Below are positions 8,087-14,362 of a DNA stretch of 22,136 nt, in pieces. Under the pieces are notes generated by a model. That model was not told where the DNA came from. It did no database searches and saw nothing but the letters and a program-made list of their open reading frames with translations. Numbering within the stretch: the first letter of the stretch is position 1; each line of letters starts with the position of its first letter. Source of the stretch: JBEGQX01 sp041180805 (lineage in GTDB: Bacteria; Planctomycetota; Planctomycetia; Gemmatales; Gemmataceae); the NCBI GenBank assembly GCA_041180805.1, contig JBEGQX010000059.1, positions 1 through 22,136 of the forward strand. The letters are read 5' to 3'. The translations under genes and the position numbers were made by a program.

Positions 8087-9544
8087 ATGAATTTGGGTAA
8101 TCTCTCTCGTCGTGGATTTATGGAAAAGTCGGTGGCGCTCTATGCAGCCATGGGGTTTCCACTTTGGTACAGCAGGGAATTAAGTGCCCAGGCGGCCAAT
8201 AAAGCGGATGTGCCAAATGGACCCGTGATGGCAGCTATTGGTATCGGAAGCCCCAAAAGTCGTGGTAATGCAATTTATAATGATGCCCGCAGGCACAAGG
8301 CCAAGTATGTGGCTGCTTGCGATGTGGAATCAAACCACCTGGCCCGCGCCGTGAAGATGATGAAGGATCACGGCTATAACGATGCACAGGGCTATAAGGA
8401 TTTTCGCCAGATTTTGGATCGCAAAGATATTGAGGCGGTTACGATAGCCACTCCAGATCATTGGCATGCCTTAATTGCGATTGAGGCACTTCGCAAGGGC
8501 AAGGATGTGTATTGTGAAAAGCCATTGACCCTTACGATTGAGGAAGCCCTGAAGGTGATGCAGGCTGCCGAGAAGTATGGCAAAACATTCCAGACCGGAA
8601 GCCAGCAGCGTTCCGATAAAAGGTTCCGCCTTGCTTGCGAACTGGTTCGCAATGGTCGAATTGGAAAGATTCAACATGTTGAATGCCGTATTGGAACCAA
8701 CCCTGTAAGTGGCAAGATTGCCAAGGCCAAGCCGCCGGAAACCCTGGATTGGGATTTCTGGCTAGGGCCCACACCCATGGTGGATTATCTTTTCGAAAAC
8801 CGGGGGATGCGCAACAACAATAAGGGTGGCCAGTCCCCTGTGGAGTTTACCAATTGCCATTATGAATTCCGTTGGTTTTATGACTATTCCGGTGGCAAGA
8901 TGACCGATTGGGGCGCTCACCATATCGACATAGCCCAATGGGGACTTGGAATGGACGGGCAGGCCCCTGCAACCATCGAAGGAACTGGCGAAAAGCCATA
9001 CGCTGGTGGTGATGGTTACAACACGCACCCCAAGTTCCGAGTCAATTACACTTACGCAAACGGTATCAAACTGGTTGTAACCGATTCCACCATTCCTGAA
9101 ACGATTGGTGACAAGGATAACAACGGCATTCTGTTTGTGGGTGAAAACAAGCAGTGGATCTTCGTGAACCGTGGCAAGATCACCGCAAGTGACCCCAAGA
9201 TTCTGGAAGAGCCCCTTAAGTCAGACGCAACTCGTCTTGAGGTTTCTGATGATCACATGGGCAACTTCATGGAATGCAGGCGAACTGGCAAGAAGCCCAT
9301 TTGCAATGCGGGAGTGGGTGGCAGTTCGGTGATTGTATGCCACCTTGGAGCAGTTGCATTGCGTCTGGGTAGAAGCGTGAACTGGGATCATGAAGCCAAG
9401 CAGTTTGTGCAAGATGATGCCGCAGCGCATCGTCTGAGAATATTAAACAGGGGTAAAAAGCGTTCTGCAGGCACCAAGTTGGATGCCGAGGCAAACGCGA
9501 TGATCAGCAGACCGGTTCGCAAGCCTTGGAAGCTTGAAGTGTAA
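8087..9544 (+). CDS. Tat-exported Gfo/Idh/MocA family oxidoreductase
   Basis: 485 residues from ATG at 8087, chosen because GAGGAG sits six bases upstream and the protein then begins with a twin-arginine signal (SRRGF, residues 7-11, then a hydrophobic stretch to about 35). Residues ~47-170 form the NAD(P)-binding Rossmann fold: GIGSPKSRG (52-60), ATPDHWHA (121-128) and the family's EKPL motif (144-147), whose Lys is catalytic in relatives. The rest is the C-terminal alpha/beta domain with WGAHHIDIAQWG. Family members oxidise or reduce sugars and related polyols with NAD(P) or a tightly bound cofactor. Tat export suggests the cofactor is bound before transport. Paralogues of this type are very abundant in planctomycetes; the substrate cannot be told. 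An intrinsic terminator follows the stop codon. Confidence 0.92.
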   Translation: MNLGNLSRRGFMEKSVALYAAMGFPLWYSRELSAQAANKADVPNGPVMAAIGIGSPKSRGNAIYNDARRHKAKYVAACDVESNHLARAVKMMKDHGYNDAQGYKDFRQILDRKDIEAVTIATPDHWHALIAIEALRKGKDVYCEKPLTLTIEEALKVMQAAEKYGKTFQTGSQQRSDKRFRLACELVRNGRIGKIQHVECRIGTNPVSGKIAKAKPPETLDWDFWLGPTPMVDYLFENRGMRNNNKGGQSPVEFTNCHYEFRWFYDYSGGKMTDWGAHHIDIAQWGLGMDGQAPATIEGTGEKPYAGGDGYNTHPKFRVNYTYANGIKLVVTDSTIPETIGDKDNNGILFVGENKQWIFVNRGKITASDPKILEEPLKSDATRLEVSDDHMGNFMECRRTGKKPICNAGVGGSSVIVCHLGAVALRLGRSVNWDHEAKQFVQDDAAAHRLRILNRGKKRSAGTKLDAEANAMISRPVRKPWKLEV

Positions 9545-9562
9545 AATCTGTGCCTTAACGGG

Positions 9563-9592
9563 AAAGGGGTCCGGGAAACTGGACCCCTTTTT
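9563..9592 (+). terminator. Intrinsic terminator after the oxidoreductase gene
   Basis: A perfect 10-bp stem, aaaggggtcc (9563-9572) with ggaccccttt (9581-9590), encloses an 8-base loop and runs into five T (9588-9592). It starts 18 bases after the TAA. Only four bases separate it from the ATG of the next gene. Confidence 0.88.
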
Positions 9593-9596
9593 GTTT

Positions 9597-10109
9597 ATGA
9601 ACCGATTAATCTGGTTTCACCAGTCCGATGAATTACTGCTTCGTGATTGCGAGGTGGATACTTACAGGGCTAGTGGTCCCGGGGGGCAAAAGCGAAATAA
9701 AACGAGTTCTGCGGTAAGGATTCGACACAAACCCAGCGGCTTGCTTGTGATAGCCGAGGAAAGCCGGTCCCAGCATGAGAATAAAAGCAAAGCGCTAAGG
9801 CGATTGCGAAAGGCAATCTGTCTGAAAATTCGGGAGCCTGCCCCTTCCGGGGAAGATATTCCCGGTGAAATTTTGGCAGCGATGGATTCCGGGGGTAAGC
9901 TGACTGCAGGCAAGAAACATCCGGCTTTTCTGCCTGCTATTGCGGTGATACTTGATATGCTAGATGCACATCAGGCAAAGGTAAGTGATCTTGCGAAGAA
10001 CTTGCAGGGTACTACCGCCATGGTGGTGGGTTTTTTAAAACAGGATGACAAGGTCTGGGAAGCAGTAAACCAGATTCGCCAAAAGCATGGCCAGCATCCG
10101 CTGTACTAG
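9597..10109 (+). CDS. Release-factor-like GGQ domain protein
   Basis: 170 residues from ATG at 9597. Residues ~14-80 match the peptidyl-tRNA hydrolysis domain of class I release factors: YRASGPGGQKRNKT with GGQ at 29-31, then AVRIRHKPSG and EESRSQHENK. The codon-recognition domains of RF1/RF2 are absent, so it cannot be an ordinary termination factor. The GGQ domain hydrolyses peptidyl-tRNA on the ribosome; small relatives such as ArfB rescue stalled ribosomes. Unlike ArfB there is no long basic tail: residues ~108-170 look like a helical, perhaps helix-turn-helix, module (DLAKNLQGTTAMVVGFLKQD) ending NQIRQKHGQHPLY. There is no ribosome-binding site before the ATG and a terminator hairpin abuts it. 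A TTG at 9534, inside the previous gene, would place the hairpin in coding sequence and is unlikely. The phosphatase gene starts 20 bases downstream. Confidence 0.85.
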   Translation: MNRLIWFHQSDELLLRDCEVDTYRASGPGGQKRNKTSSAVRIRHKPSGLLVIAEESRSQHENKSKALRRLRKAICLKIREPAPSGEDIPGEILAAMDSGGKLTAGKKHPAFLPAIAVILDMLDAHQAKVSDLAKNLQGTTAMVVGFLKQDDKVWEAVNQIRQKHGQHPLY

Positions 10110-10129
10110 TGAACTTGGTGGTGCTAAAG

Positions 10130-10579
10130 ATGAAGCCGTATGGATTTTCCTGGGTGGAGGAGCCCCTGCTTGCTGGTTTGGCAAGGCCTGCATCTGAAGA
10201 GGAATTGCAGTGGCTTCGCGACCATGGAATAGATCTTTTGATTTCCCTTACCGAGGAAAAACTTCCCAAACACTGGCTTGATAAGGCGGGACTTCTCGGC
10301 GTGCATGAACCTGTGGTGGATATGCAACCTCCAACACTGACCCAAATAGAGAAGATCATCAATTCCATTTTAAAAGCCCATCAGGCGAAAATGGGTGTTG
10401 CTATACATTGCGCGGCGGGAATGGGACGTACAGGGGTGGCCCTTGCTTCCTATTTTGTCGCCAAGGGTATGGAGCCATCCCAGGCTATTGCCAAAATTCG
10501 CACACTAAGGCCTGGGTCTGTTGAAACTGAGGAACAAGAACACTCCATTCACGAATATTCACGTAAACAACGTGGGTGA
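10130..10579 (+). CDS. DUSP23-like dual-specificity protein phosphatase
   Basis: 149 residues from ATG at 10130. The catalytic loop is HCAAGMGRTG (residues 93-102), the HCx5R signature with Cys94 as nucleophile and Arg100 binding phosphate; Asp64 in PVVDMQPP is the probable general acid. The start FSWVEEPLLAGLARP, the segment LLISLTEE and the end LRPGSVETEEQEHSI closely follow human DUSP23, about 150 residues long, which supports this start. A GTG at 10109, overlapping the upstream stop as TAGTG, would add seven residues and is the alternative. The enzyme should remove phosphate from protein Tyr or Ser/Thr, or from another small phosphorylated substrate. It has no signal peptide and is presumably cytoplasmic. 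It probably shares an mRNA with the release-factor-like gene. A convergent gene ends 36 bases downstream. Confidence 0.9.
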   Translation: MKPYGFSWVEEPLLAGLARPASEEELQWLRDHGIDLLISLTEEKLPKHWLDKAGLLGVHEPVVDMQPPTLTQIEKIINSILKAHQAKMGVAIHCAAGMGRTGVALASYFVAKGMEPSQAIAKIRTLRPGSVETEEQEHSIHEYSRKQRG

Positions 10580-10615
10580 GAAGAGCTTTTTATCTGTTTG
10601 AAGTTAGATTATCCA

Positions 10616-11431
10616 TCAAGTTTTGGCTTGATACTTTAAAAACGCTATAGGCAGATGGTCCAAAAGATCTTTGGCGGTAAGGGAATATTCTCCCAATTGT
10701 TCTGCTGCCAAATCACCGGCAAGTCCATGAAGATACGTGCCAAGGATACCGGCTTCCATGGAATTGTAACCTTGGGCTAAAAGGGCCCCAAGTAAACCCG
10801 CCAGTACATCGCCGCTTCCACCAGTGGCCATCCCGGGGTTGCCAGTGGAATTTACAAATAGTTCGTTTCCATTGGTGACAATGGTGCCATGTCCTTTGAG
10901 AACCAGGGTGATTTTTTTCTGCAGAGCGTAATCCTTTGCCAGCTTGGATCGATTTGCCTGGACGCTGGCAGTTGGAAGACCTGTAAGGCGTGAAAATTCT
11001 CCGGGGTGGGGTGTCATAATGGTACACGGAGAGGGATCATGTTTTGGCGAACCAAACAAGGCCATACTGTTTAGCGCATCAGCATCTATAACCACTGGTT
11101 TGCCTGTTTGAAAAATCTGATTTAGGAAAGAGAGGCATTCTTTGGATGGTCTTAACCCCGGTCCAATAACTATCGAAGAGGCTTTTTCTAGAAAATCTCC
11201 GGCCCCAAGTCTTTCGAGGGGAATGGTGGTATAACAAGGGTTTCCAATGGCGACTTCCGGCTGAATGATGGAAGGGCAGGCAACGCAAACAAGGCCGGCA
11301 CCCCCTCGAAGAGCGGCACTTCCAGCCAGAACCGCCGCGCCAGACATACCCGCACTGCCTGCAATAACAAGAACTGTTCCAAAGCTACCTTTGTGGCTAT
11401 CCTGTTTTCGCGATTTTAGGGGCGGAATCAT
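10616..11431 (-). CDS. nnrD: ADP-dependent (S)-NAD(P)H-hydrate dehydratase
   Basis: 271 residues from ATG at 11431. A TTG at 11491 would overlap pyruvate kinase by 41 bases and add 20 residues without family similarity. The protein is a single ribokinase-fold domain: HKGSFGTVLVIAGS (13-26), MTPHPGEF (139-146), VLKGHGTIV (177-185) and NPGMATGGSGDVLAG (198-212) with GSGD at 205-208, whose Asp is catalytic in the family. It dehydrates damaged, hydrated NADH or NADPH (the S epimer) back to the normal cofactor using ADP. The companion epimerase NnrE, often fused at the N-terminus, is absent here, so it must be encoded elsewhere or be missing. The gene begins 19 bases after the pyruvate kinase stop, so the two are probably co-transcribed. 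Confidence 0.93.
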   Translation of the reverse strand: MIPPLKSRKQDSHKGSFGTVLVIAGSAGMSGAAVLAGSAALRGGAGLVCVACPSIIQPEVAIGNPCYTTIPLERLGAGDFLEKASSIVIGPGLRPSKECLSFLNQIFQTGKPVVIDADALNSMALFGSPKHDPSPCTIMTPHPGEFSRLTGLPTASVQANRSKLAKDYALQKKITLVLKGHGTIVTNGNELFVNSTGNPGMATGGSGDVLAGLLGALLAQGYNSMEAGILGTYLHGLAGDLAAEQLGEYSLTAKDLLDHLPIAFLKYQAKT

Positions 11432-11450
11432 GCTGGAGTTCCAATTATTG

Positions 11451-12872
11451 TCATGGAGAAAGTAGCGTGAGGTTTGGTTCAGATTTGCCAAACCCTGCCA
11501 AAAGCAGAATTAATTGTTTGGGGTTTGCCAGTCCGGTTTCCATGGCCACCTTGCGGGCGCAGGTTTTCGGATCTTCAAAATCTTCCCTGGAAACAAGCAT
11601 GGGTTGAACTCCCCAGGACAGGTTCATTTTTCGAATGGCCCTTAAATCGGTGGATACCGCAAGGACCGGTGCCAGTGGCCTGGTGGCGCTCACAAAAGAA
11701 GCCGATTTGCCGCCTTTGCTGCGAACCACAATAACGCTAACCGGAAGTTCCCTGGCAAGGTTTGCAATGGATCTTGCAATGGCATGGCGCGTGGAATCCT
11801 GATTGGTTTTGCCCACCTGATGATTTTCAGGTGCAGGTTGGTCATGGTTGATCAGCCAGCTTTCCGCCTCATGGGCGACTTTTGCCATCATTTGTACTGC
11901 CGCGACAGGATATTGGCCCGATGCACTTTCCGCAGAAAGCATAACCGCATCCGCGCCATCAAACACCGCGTTGGAAACATCAGAAACTTCTGCTCGGGTG
12001 GGGCGCGGATTGGTGGTCATGGATTCCAGCATTTGGGTGGCCACAATAACCGGTTTGGATTTCTGTTTTGCCCGGCGAATCAAGTCTTTCTGGATAACCG
12101 GAACCTTTTCCGGTTGCATTTCCACCCCCAGATCACCCCTGGCAACCATGATGCCATCGGCGGCATCCAGAATGGCATCAATATCCTCAAGGGCCTGAGG
12201 CTTTTCAATTTTGGCAATGATCGGAAGGTGCCTGGCCTGCGAATGCAGTACCTCTTTCAGGGCCAGAACATCCCGCACGCTTCGTACAAAGGATAATGCC
12301 AGGAAATCAATATCTGTTCCAAGGATAAAATCGATATCTTCAAGGTCTTTCTCAGTCAGGGAAGGCGCTGAAACTACTGAACCCGGAAGGTTTAATCCCT
12401 TGTTATCCTTAAGTTTGCCACCCCGGATGACCCTGGCCTTTACGGTGGTTTTTTCGGTGGATAGAACTTCCAATTCCAGAAGTCCATCGTCCAGCAAAAT
12501 ACGATTGCCTATAGCCACATCCTTTGGTAGCTGCTGGTATTGAACTGGAATTACCTCGGTGCTTCCAACGATGTTTCGTGTGTCGAGAGTAATATTTTGG
12601 CCGTCTTTCAGGTCGACCATGCCATCGCTAAATTTTCCAATTCGCATCTTGGGGCCGCATAAATCAGCCAGTACCGCGACTTCGATTCCGGCTTGTTCGG
12701 CTACTTCTCGGATCATCCTGAGATTTAACTGATGCAAATCATGTGTGCCGTGGGAAAAGTTGAGGCGGAAAACCCGAACCCCCGATTGGATGAAAGCAAG
12801 AAGTGTTTCTTTGTTGGCGCTGGCAGGTCCAACCGTTGCCACAATCTTTGTTCTTAAAAAATCTGCCACCAT
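11451..12872 (-). CDS. pyk: Pyruvate kinase
   Basis: 473 residues from ATG at 12872, the usual length for a bacterial enzyme; a TTG at 12929 would add 19 residues before the conserved start RTKIVATVGPAS. GGAGG lies 11-12 bases upstream of the ATG, a little far. The TIM barrel shows FRLNFSHG (35-42; Arg36, Asn38, Ser40), DLCGPKMR (70-77), KIEKPQ (221-226) and MVARGDLGVE (242-251; Glu223 and Asp247 are the metal ligands). The lid B domain is ~80-170 and VATQMLESM spans 278-286. The C-terminal domain (~350-473) ends in an unusual ILLLAGFGKSEPNLTLLSP. The enzyme converts phosphoenolpyruvate and ADP to pyruvate and ATP in the cytoplasm. It heads a two-gene operon with nnrD and diverges from the outer-membrane protein gene. 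Confidence 0.97.
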   Translation of the reverse strand: MVADFLRTKIVATVGPASANKETLLAFIQSGVRVFRLNFSHGTHDLHQLNLRMIREVAEQAGIEVAVLADLCGPKMRIGKFSDGMVDLKDGQNITLDTRNIVGSTEVIPVQYQQLPKDVAIGNRILLDDGLLELEVLSTEKTTVKARVIRGGKLKDNKGLNLPGSVVSAPSLTEKDLEDIDFILGTDIDFLALSFVRSVRDVLALKEVLHSQARHLPIIAKIEKPQALEDIDAILDAADGIMVARGDLGVEMQPEKVPVIQKDLIRRAKQKSKPVIVATQMLESMTTNPRPTRAEVSDVSNAVFDGADAVMLSAESASGQYPVAAVQMMAKVAHEAESWLINHDQPAPENHQVGKTNQDSTRHAIARSIANLARELPVSVIVVRSKGGKSASFVSATRPLAPVLAVSTDLRAIRKMNLSWGVQPMLVSREDFEDPKTCARKVAMETGLANPKQLILLLAGFGKSEPNLTLLSP

Positions 12873-12992
12873 AAGATTTGGTTCCCTCCGAAATTGTATT
12901 CTAGTTGTTCTTCCTTGGAAGTTAACCAAGGCGGTTGTGAAAAGCTGGAGAAGAGGGAGGCTTGGGAGTGCGGATTTTAATTAGTTCTACTA

Positions 12993-13020
12993 TTGACAGT
13001 TTATCAAATCAGGTTATCAG
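12993..13020 (+). promoter_or_regulatory. Putative sigma-70 promoter of the outer-membrane protein gene
   Basis: A perfect -35 TTGACA (12993-12998) is followed after 16 bases by TATCAG (13015-13020), four of six matches to TATAAT. Transcription would start near 13027, giving a leader of about 95 bases. A direct repeat TTATCA (13001-13006 and 13014-13019) overlaps the promoter. The leftward pyruvate kinase promoter should lie in the same 248-bp gap, but I could not place it. Confidence 0.5.
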
Positions 13021-13088
13021 TCCAAGTTGAAGGGGTATTGTTTTGTCAGCGTTTGAATGGGGAAAAGTGACGCTTCAAGACAATAGAT

Positions 13089-13110
13089 GAACCGGATGAA
13101 AGCCGGTATT
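13089..13110 (+). promoter_or_regulatory. Small hairpin in the leader just before the ribosome-binding site
   Basis: gaaccgg (13089-13095) can pair with ccggt-a-ttc (13103-13110), with one bulged A and a 7-base loop. It ends directly before the GGGGGA ribosome-binding site at 13112-13117. It could affect translation or mRNA stability. Confidence 0.35.
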
Positions 13111-13120
13111 CGGGGGATAT

Positions 13121-14239
13121 ATGCGAAGAAACACATCAAAAATCTTGTGGCAACTGATGCTTGGGCTGGCTCTTGGAACCACAACCAATGTTATGGCCCA
13201 GGATGAGGGTGTTCCCTTGACATTACCACCGGCACCTATGAATCCTTCCACAAAGGCCCCGGCAATTTTGACCTCTGAAAAAGAAAAAGTGGTTGCAGAG
13301 GACACAGGCGGGGAAAACAACGAAATTTCCAGAGAAATGGCCTCCGCTGGTTCTTCAGGTAAGGGCTACATGCTTGAGGGAATTTATCTTTTGGGTGATT
13401 ACTATCTTGTAAGGCCAAGGCGTCAGGCGAATGATTTTGCGATAAGTTCCAATCAGAGGTTGGGGGTTGTGGATGGACAAACTCAATACATGAGCTGGAA
13501 CACGGAAAGCGGGTTCAAGGTGACTGGTGGTTACCAATTTCAAAGTGGCTGGGATCTTAGTGTTGGTTACTTTTATGTGCACAGTAGTGGGAATAGTACC
13601 GCGGTTGCACCCGCTGGTGGAGCCTTGTACGCAACCCTAACCAACAACACTTTCGACGATGTTTCAAGCGCAACAGCCACCGGAAATCTGGATTACAACT
13701 TCATTGATATTGAAGCCGGAAGGACCATTCAGCCGACGGAAAATTTACATCTTCGTGTCACCGCTGGTGGCAGGATTGCCTGGATCGACCAGCAATTTAG
13801 CGCGATTTATAATGGTGGAAGCATGGCGGCTTTGAATGATTTCGTATCAAGTCCCGTGCATTTTTCGGGTGCCGGACCAACCGTTGGGGCCGAGGGTGTT
13901 TGGGATGTGAACCAGTATTTTGGTTTTTATGGCAGGGGCAAAGGTGGAATCCTTAGCGGATCATTCAAGAGCAGCCTGACAGAAACCAATAATAACGGAG
14001 AAGTAACATTTTACAATGTGACGGACAAATATGACGGCCTTGTTCCCGTAGTGGAAGTGGGGATTGGCGGTATCATTCGCAAGGACCATATGCATCTGAA
14101 AATCGGCTATGAACTGGTGAATTACTTTAACATGGTGGATAGCCTGGATTTTCAGTCCCTGAGTTTTGGTAAAATCAGCAGGCGCATGAGTGACCTGAGC
14201 CTGGAAATGCTGATGATAGAATTTGGTCTTACATTCTAA
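13121..14239 (+). CDS. Outer-membrane beta-barrel protein, Lpg1974/Legionella_OMP-like
   Basis: 372 residues. The N-terminus MRRNTSKILWQLMLGLALG is a clear signal peptide with likely cleavage after VMA (residue 26). A low-complexity stretch rich in Pro, Thr and Glu (~27-78) precedes alternating hydrophobic and polar strands from about residue 80. Phrases such as GFKVTGGYQF, WDLSVGYFYVHSS, GRGKGGILSGSF, LVPVVEVGIGG and LKIGYELVNYFNMVD resemble the Lpg1974/Legionella major outer-membrane protein type and the BBP7-like barrels frequent in planctomycetes. It ends in Phe (EFGLTF), the usual signal for barrel insertion. The likely role is a pore or structural barrel; no substrate is evident. It stands alone between its own promoter and terminator. 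The ribosome-binding site GGGGGA is unusually close to the ATG (three to four bases). Confidence 0.8.
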   Translation: MRRNTSKILWQLMLGLALGTTTNVMAQDEGVPLTLPPAPMNPSTKAPAILTSEKEKVVAEDTGGENNEISREMASAGSSGKGYMLEGIYLLGDYYLVRPRRQANDFAISSNQRLGVVDGQTQYMSWNTESGFKVTGGYQFQSGWDLSVGYFYVHSSGNSTAVAPAGGALYATLTNNTFDDVSSATATGNLDYNFIDIEAGRTIQPTENLHLRVTAGGRIAWIDQQFSAIYNGGSMAALNDFVSSPVHFSGAGPTVGAEGVWDVNQYFGFYGRGKGGILSGSFKSSLTETNNNGEVTFYNVTDKYDGLVPVVEVGIGGIIRKDHMHLKIGYELVNYFNMVDSLDFQSLSFGKISRRMSDLSLEMLMIEFGLTF

Positions 14240-14259
14240 TTGAAGGGCTTACATTGGGA

Positions 14260-14292
14260 GCCGGTGGGAATTTAGTTCCCGCCGGCTTTTTT
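14260..14292 (+). terminator. Intrinsic terminator after the outer-membrane protein gene
   Basis: gccggtgggaa (14260-14270) pairs with ttcccgccggc (14276-14286) over 11 bp with one G-U pair; the loop is five bases and six T follow (14287-14292). Confidence 0.92.
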
Positions 14293-14362
14293 CTTTGATA
14301 CTTTTCAAAATAGGCTTAAAGGGACTTAGGGTTCCTGATTCAAAGGCAGGGAAGCGGCTTGC

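Noticed and set aside
10109..10129. GTG start for the phosphatase overlapping the upstream stop (TAGTG)
   Set aside because: The added seven residues have no match, and the ATG at 10130 gives the family's usual start and length. The overlap remains a possible alternative.
10615..10632. Small hairpin atcaag-ttttgg-cttgat between the convergent phosphatase and nnrD genes
   Set aside because: The stem is only 6 bp, it overlaps the end of nnrD, and no T run follows in either direction, so I do not call it a terminator.
11784..12296. 170-codon plus-strand frame opposite pyruvate kinase
   Set aside because: It is a shadow of the pyk frame; the Arg/His-rich product matches no family I recognise.
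14295..14323. TTGATA as -35 of a promoter for the cyclase gene
   Set aside because: No acceptable -10 box lies 16-18 bases downstream, and it falls right after the terminator T run.
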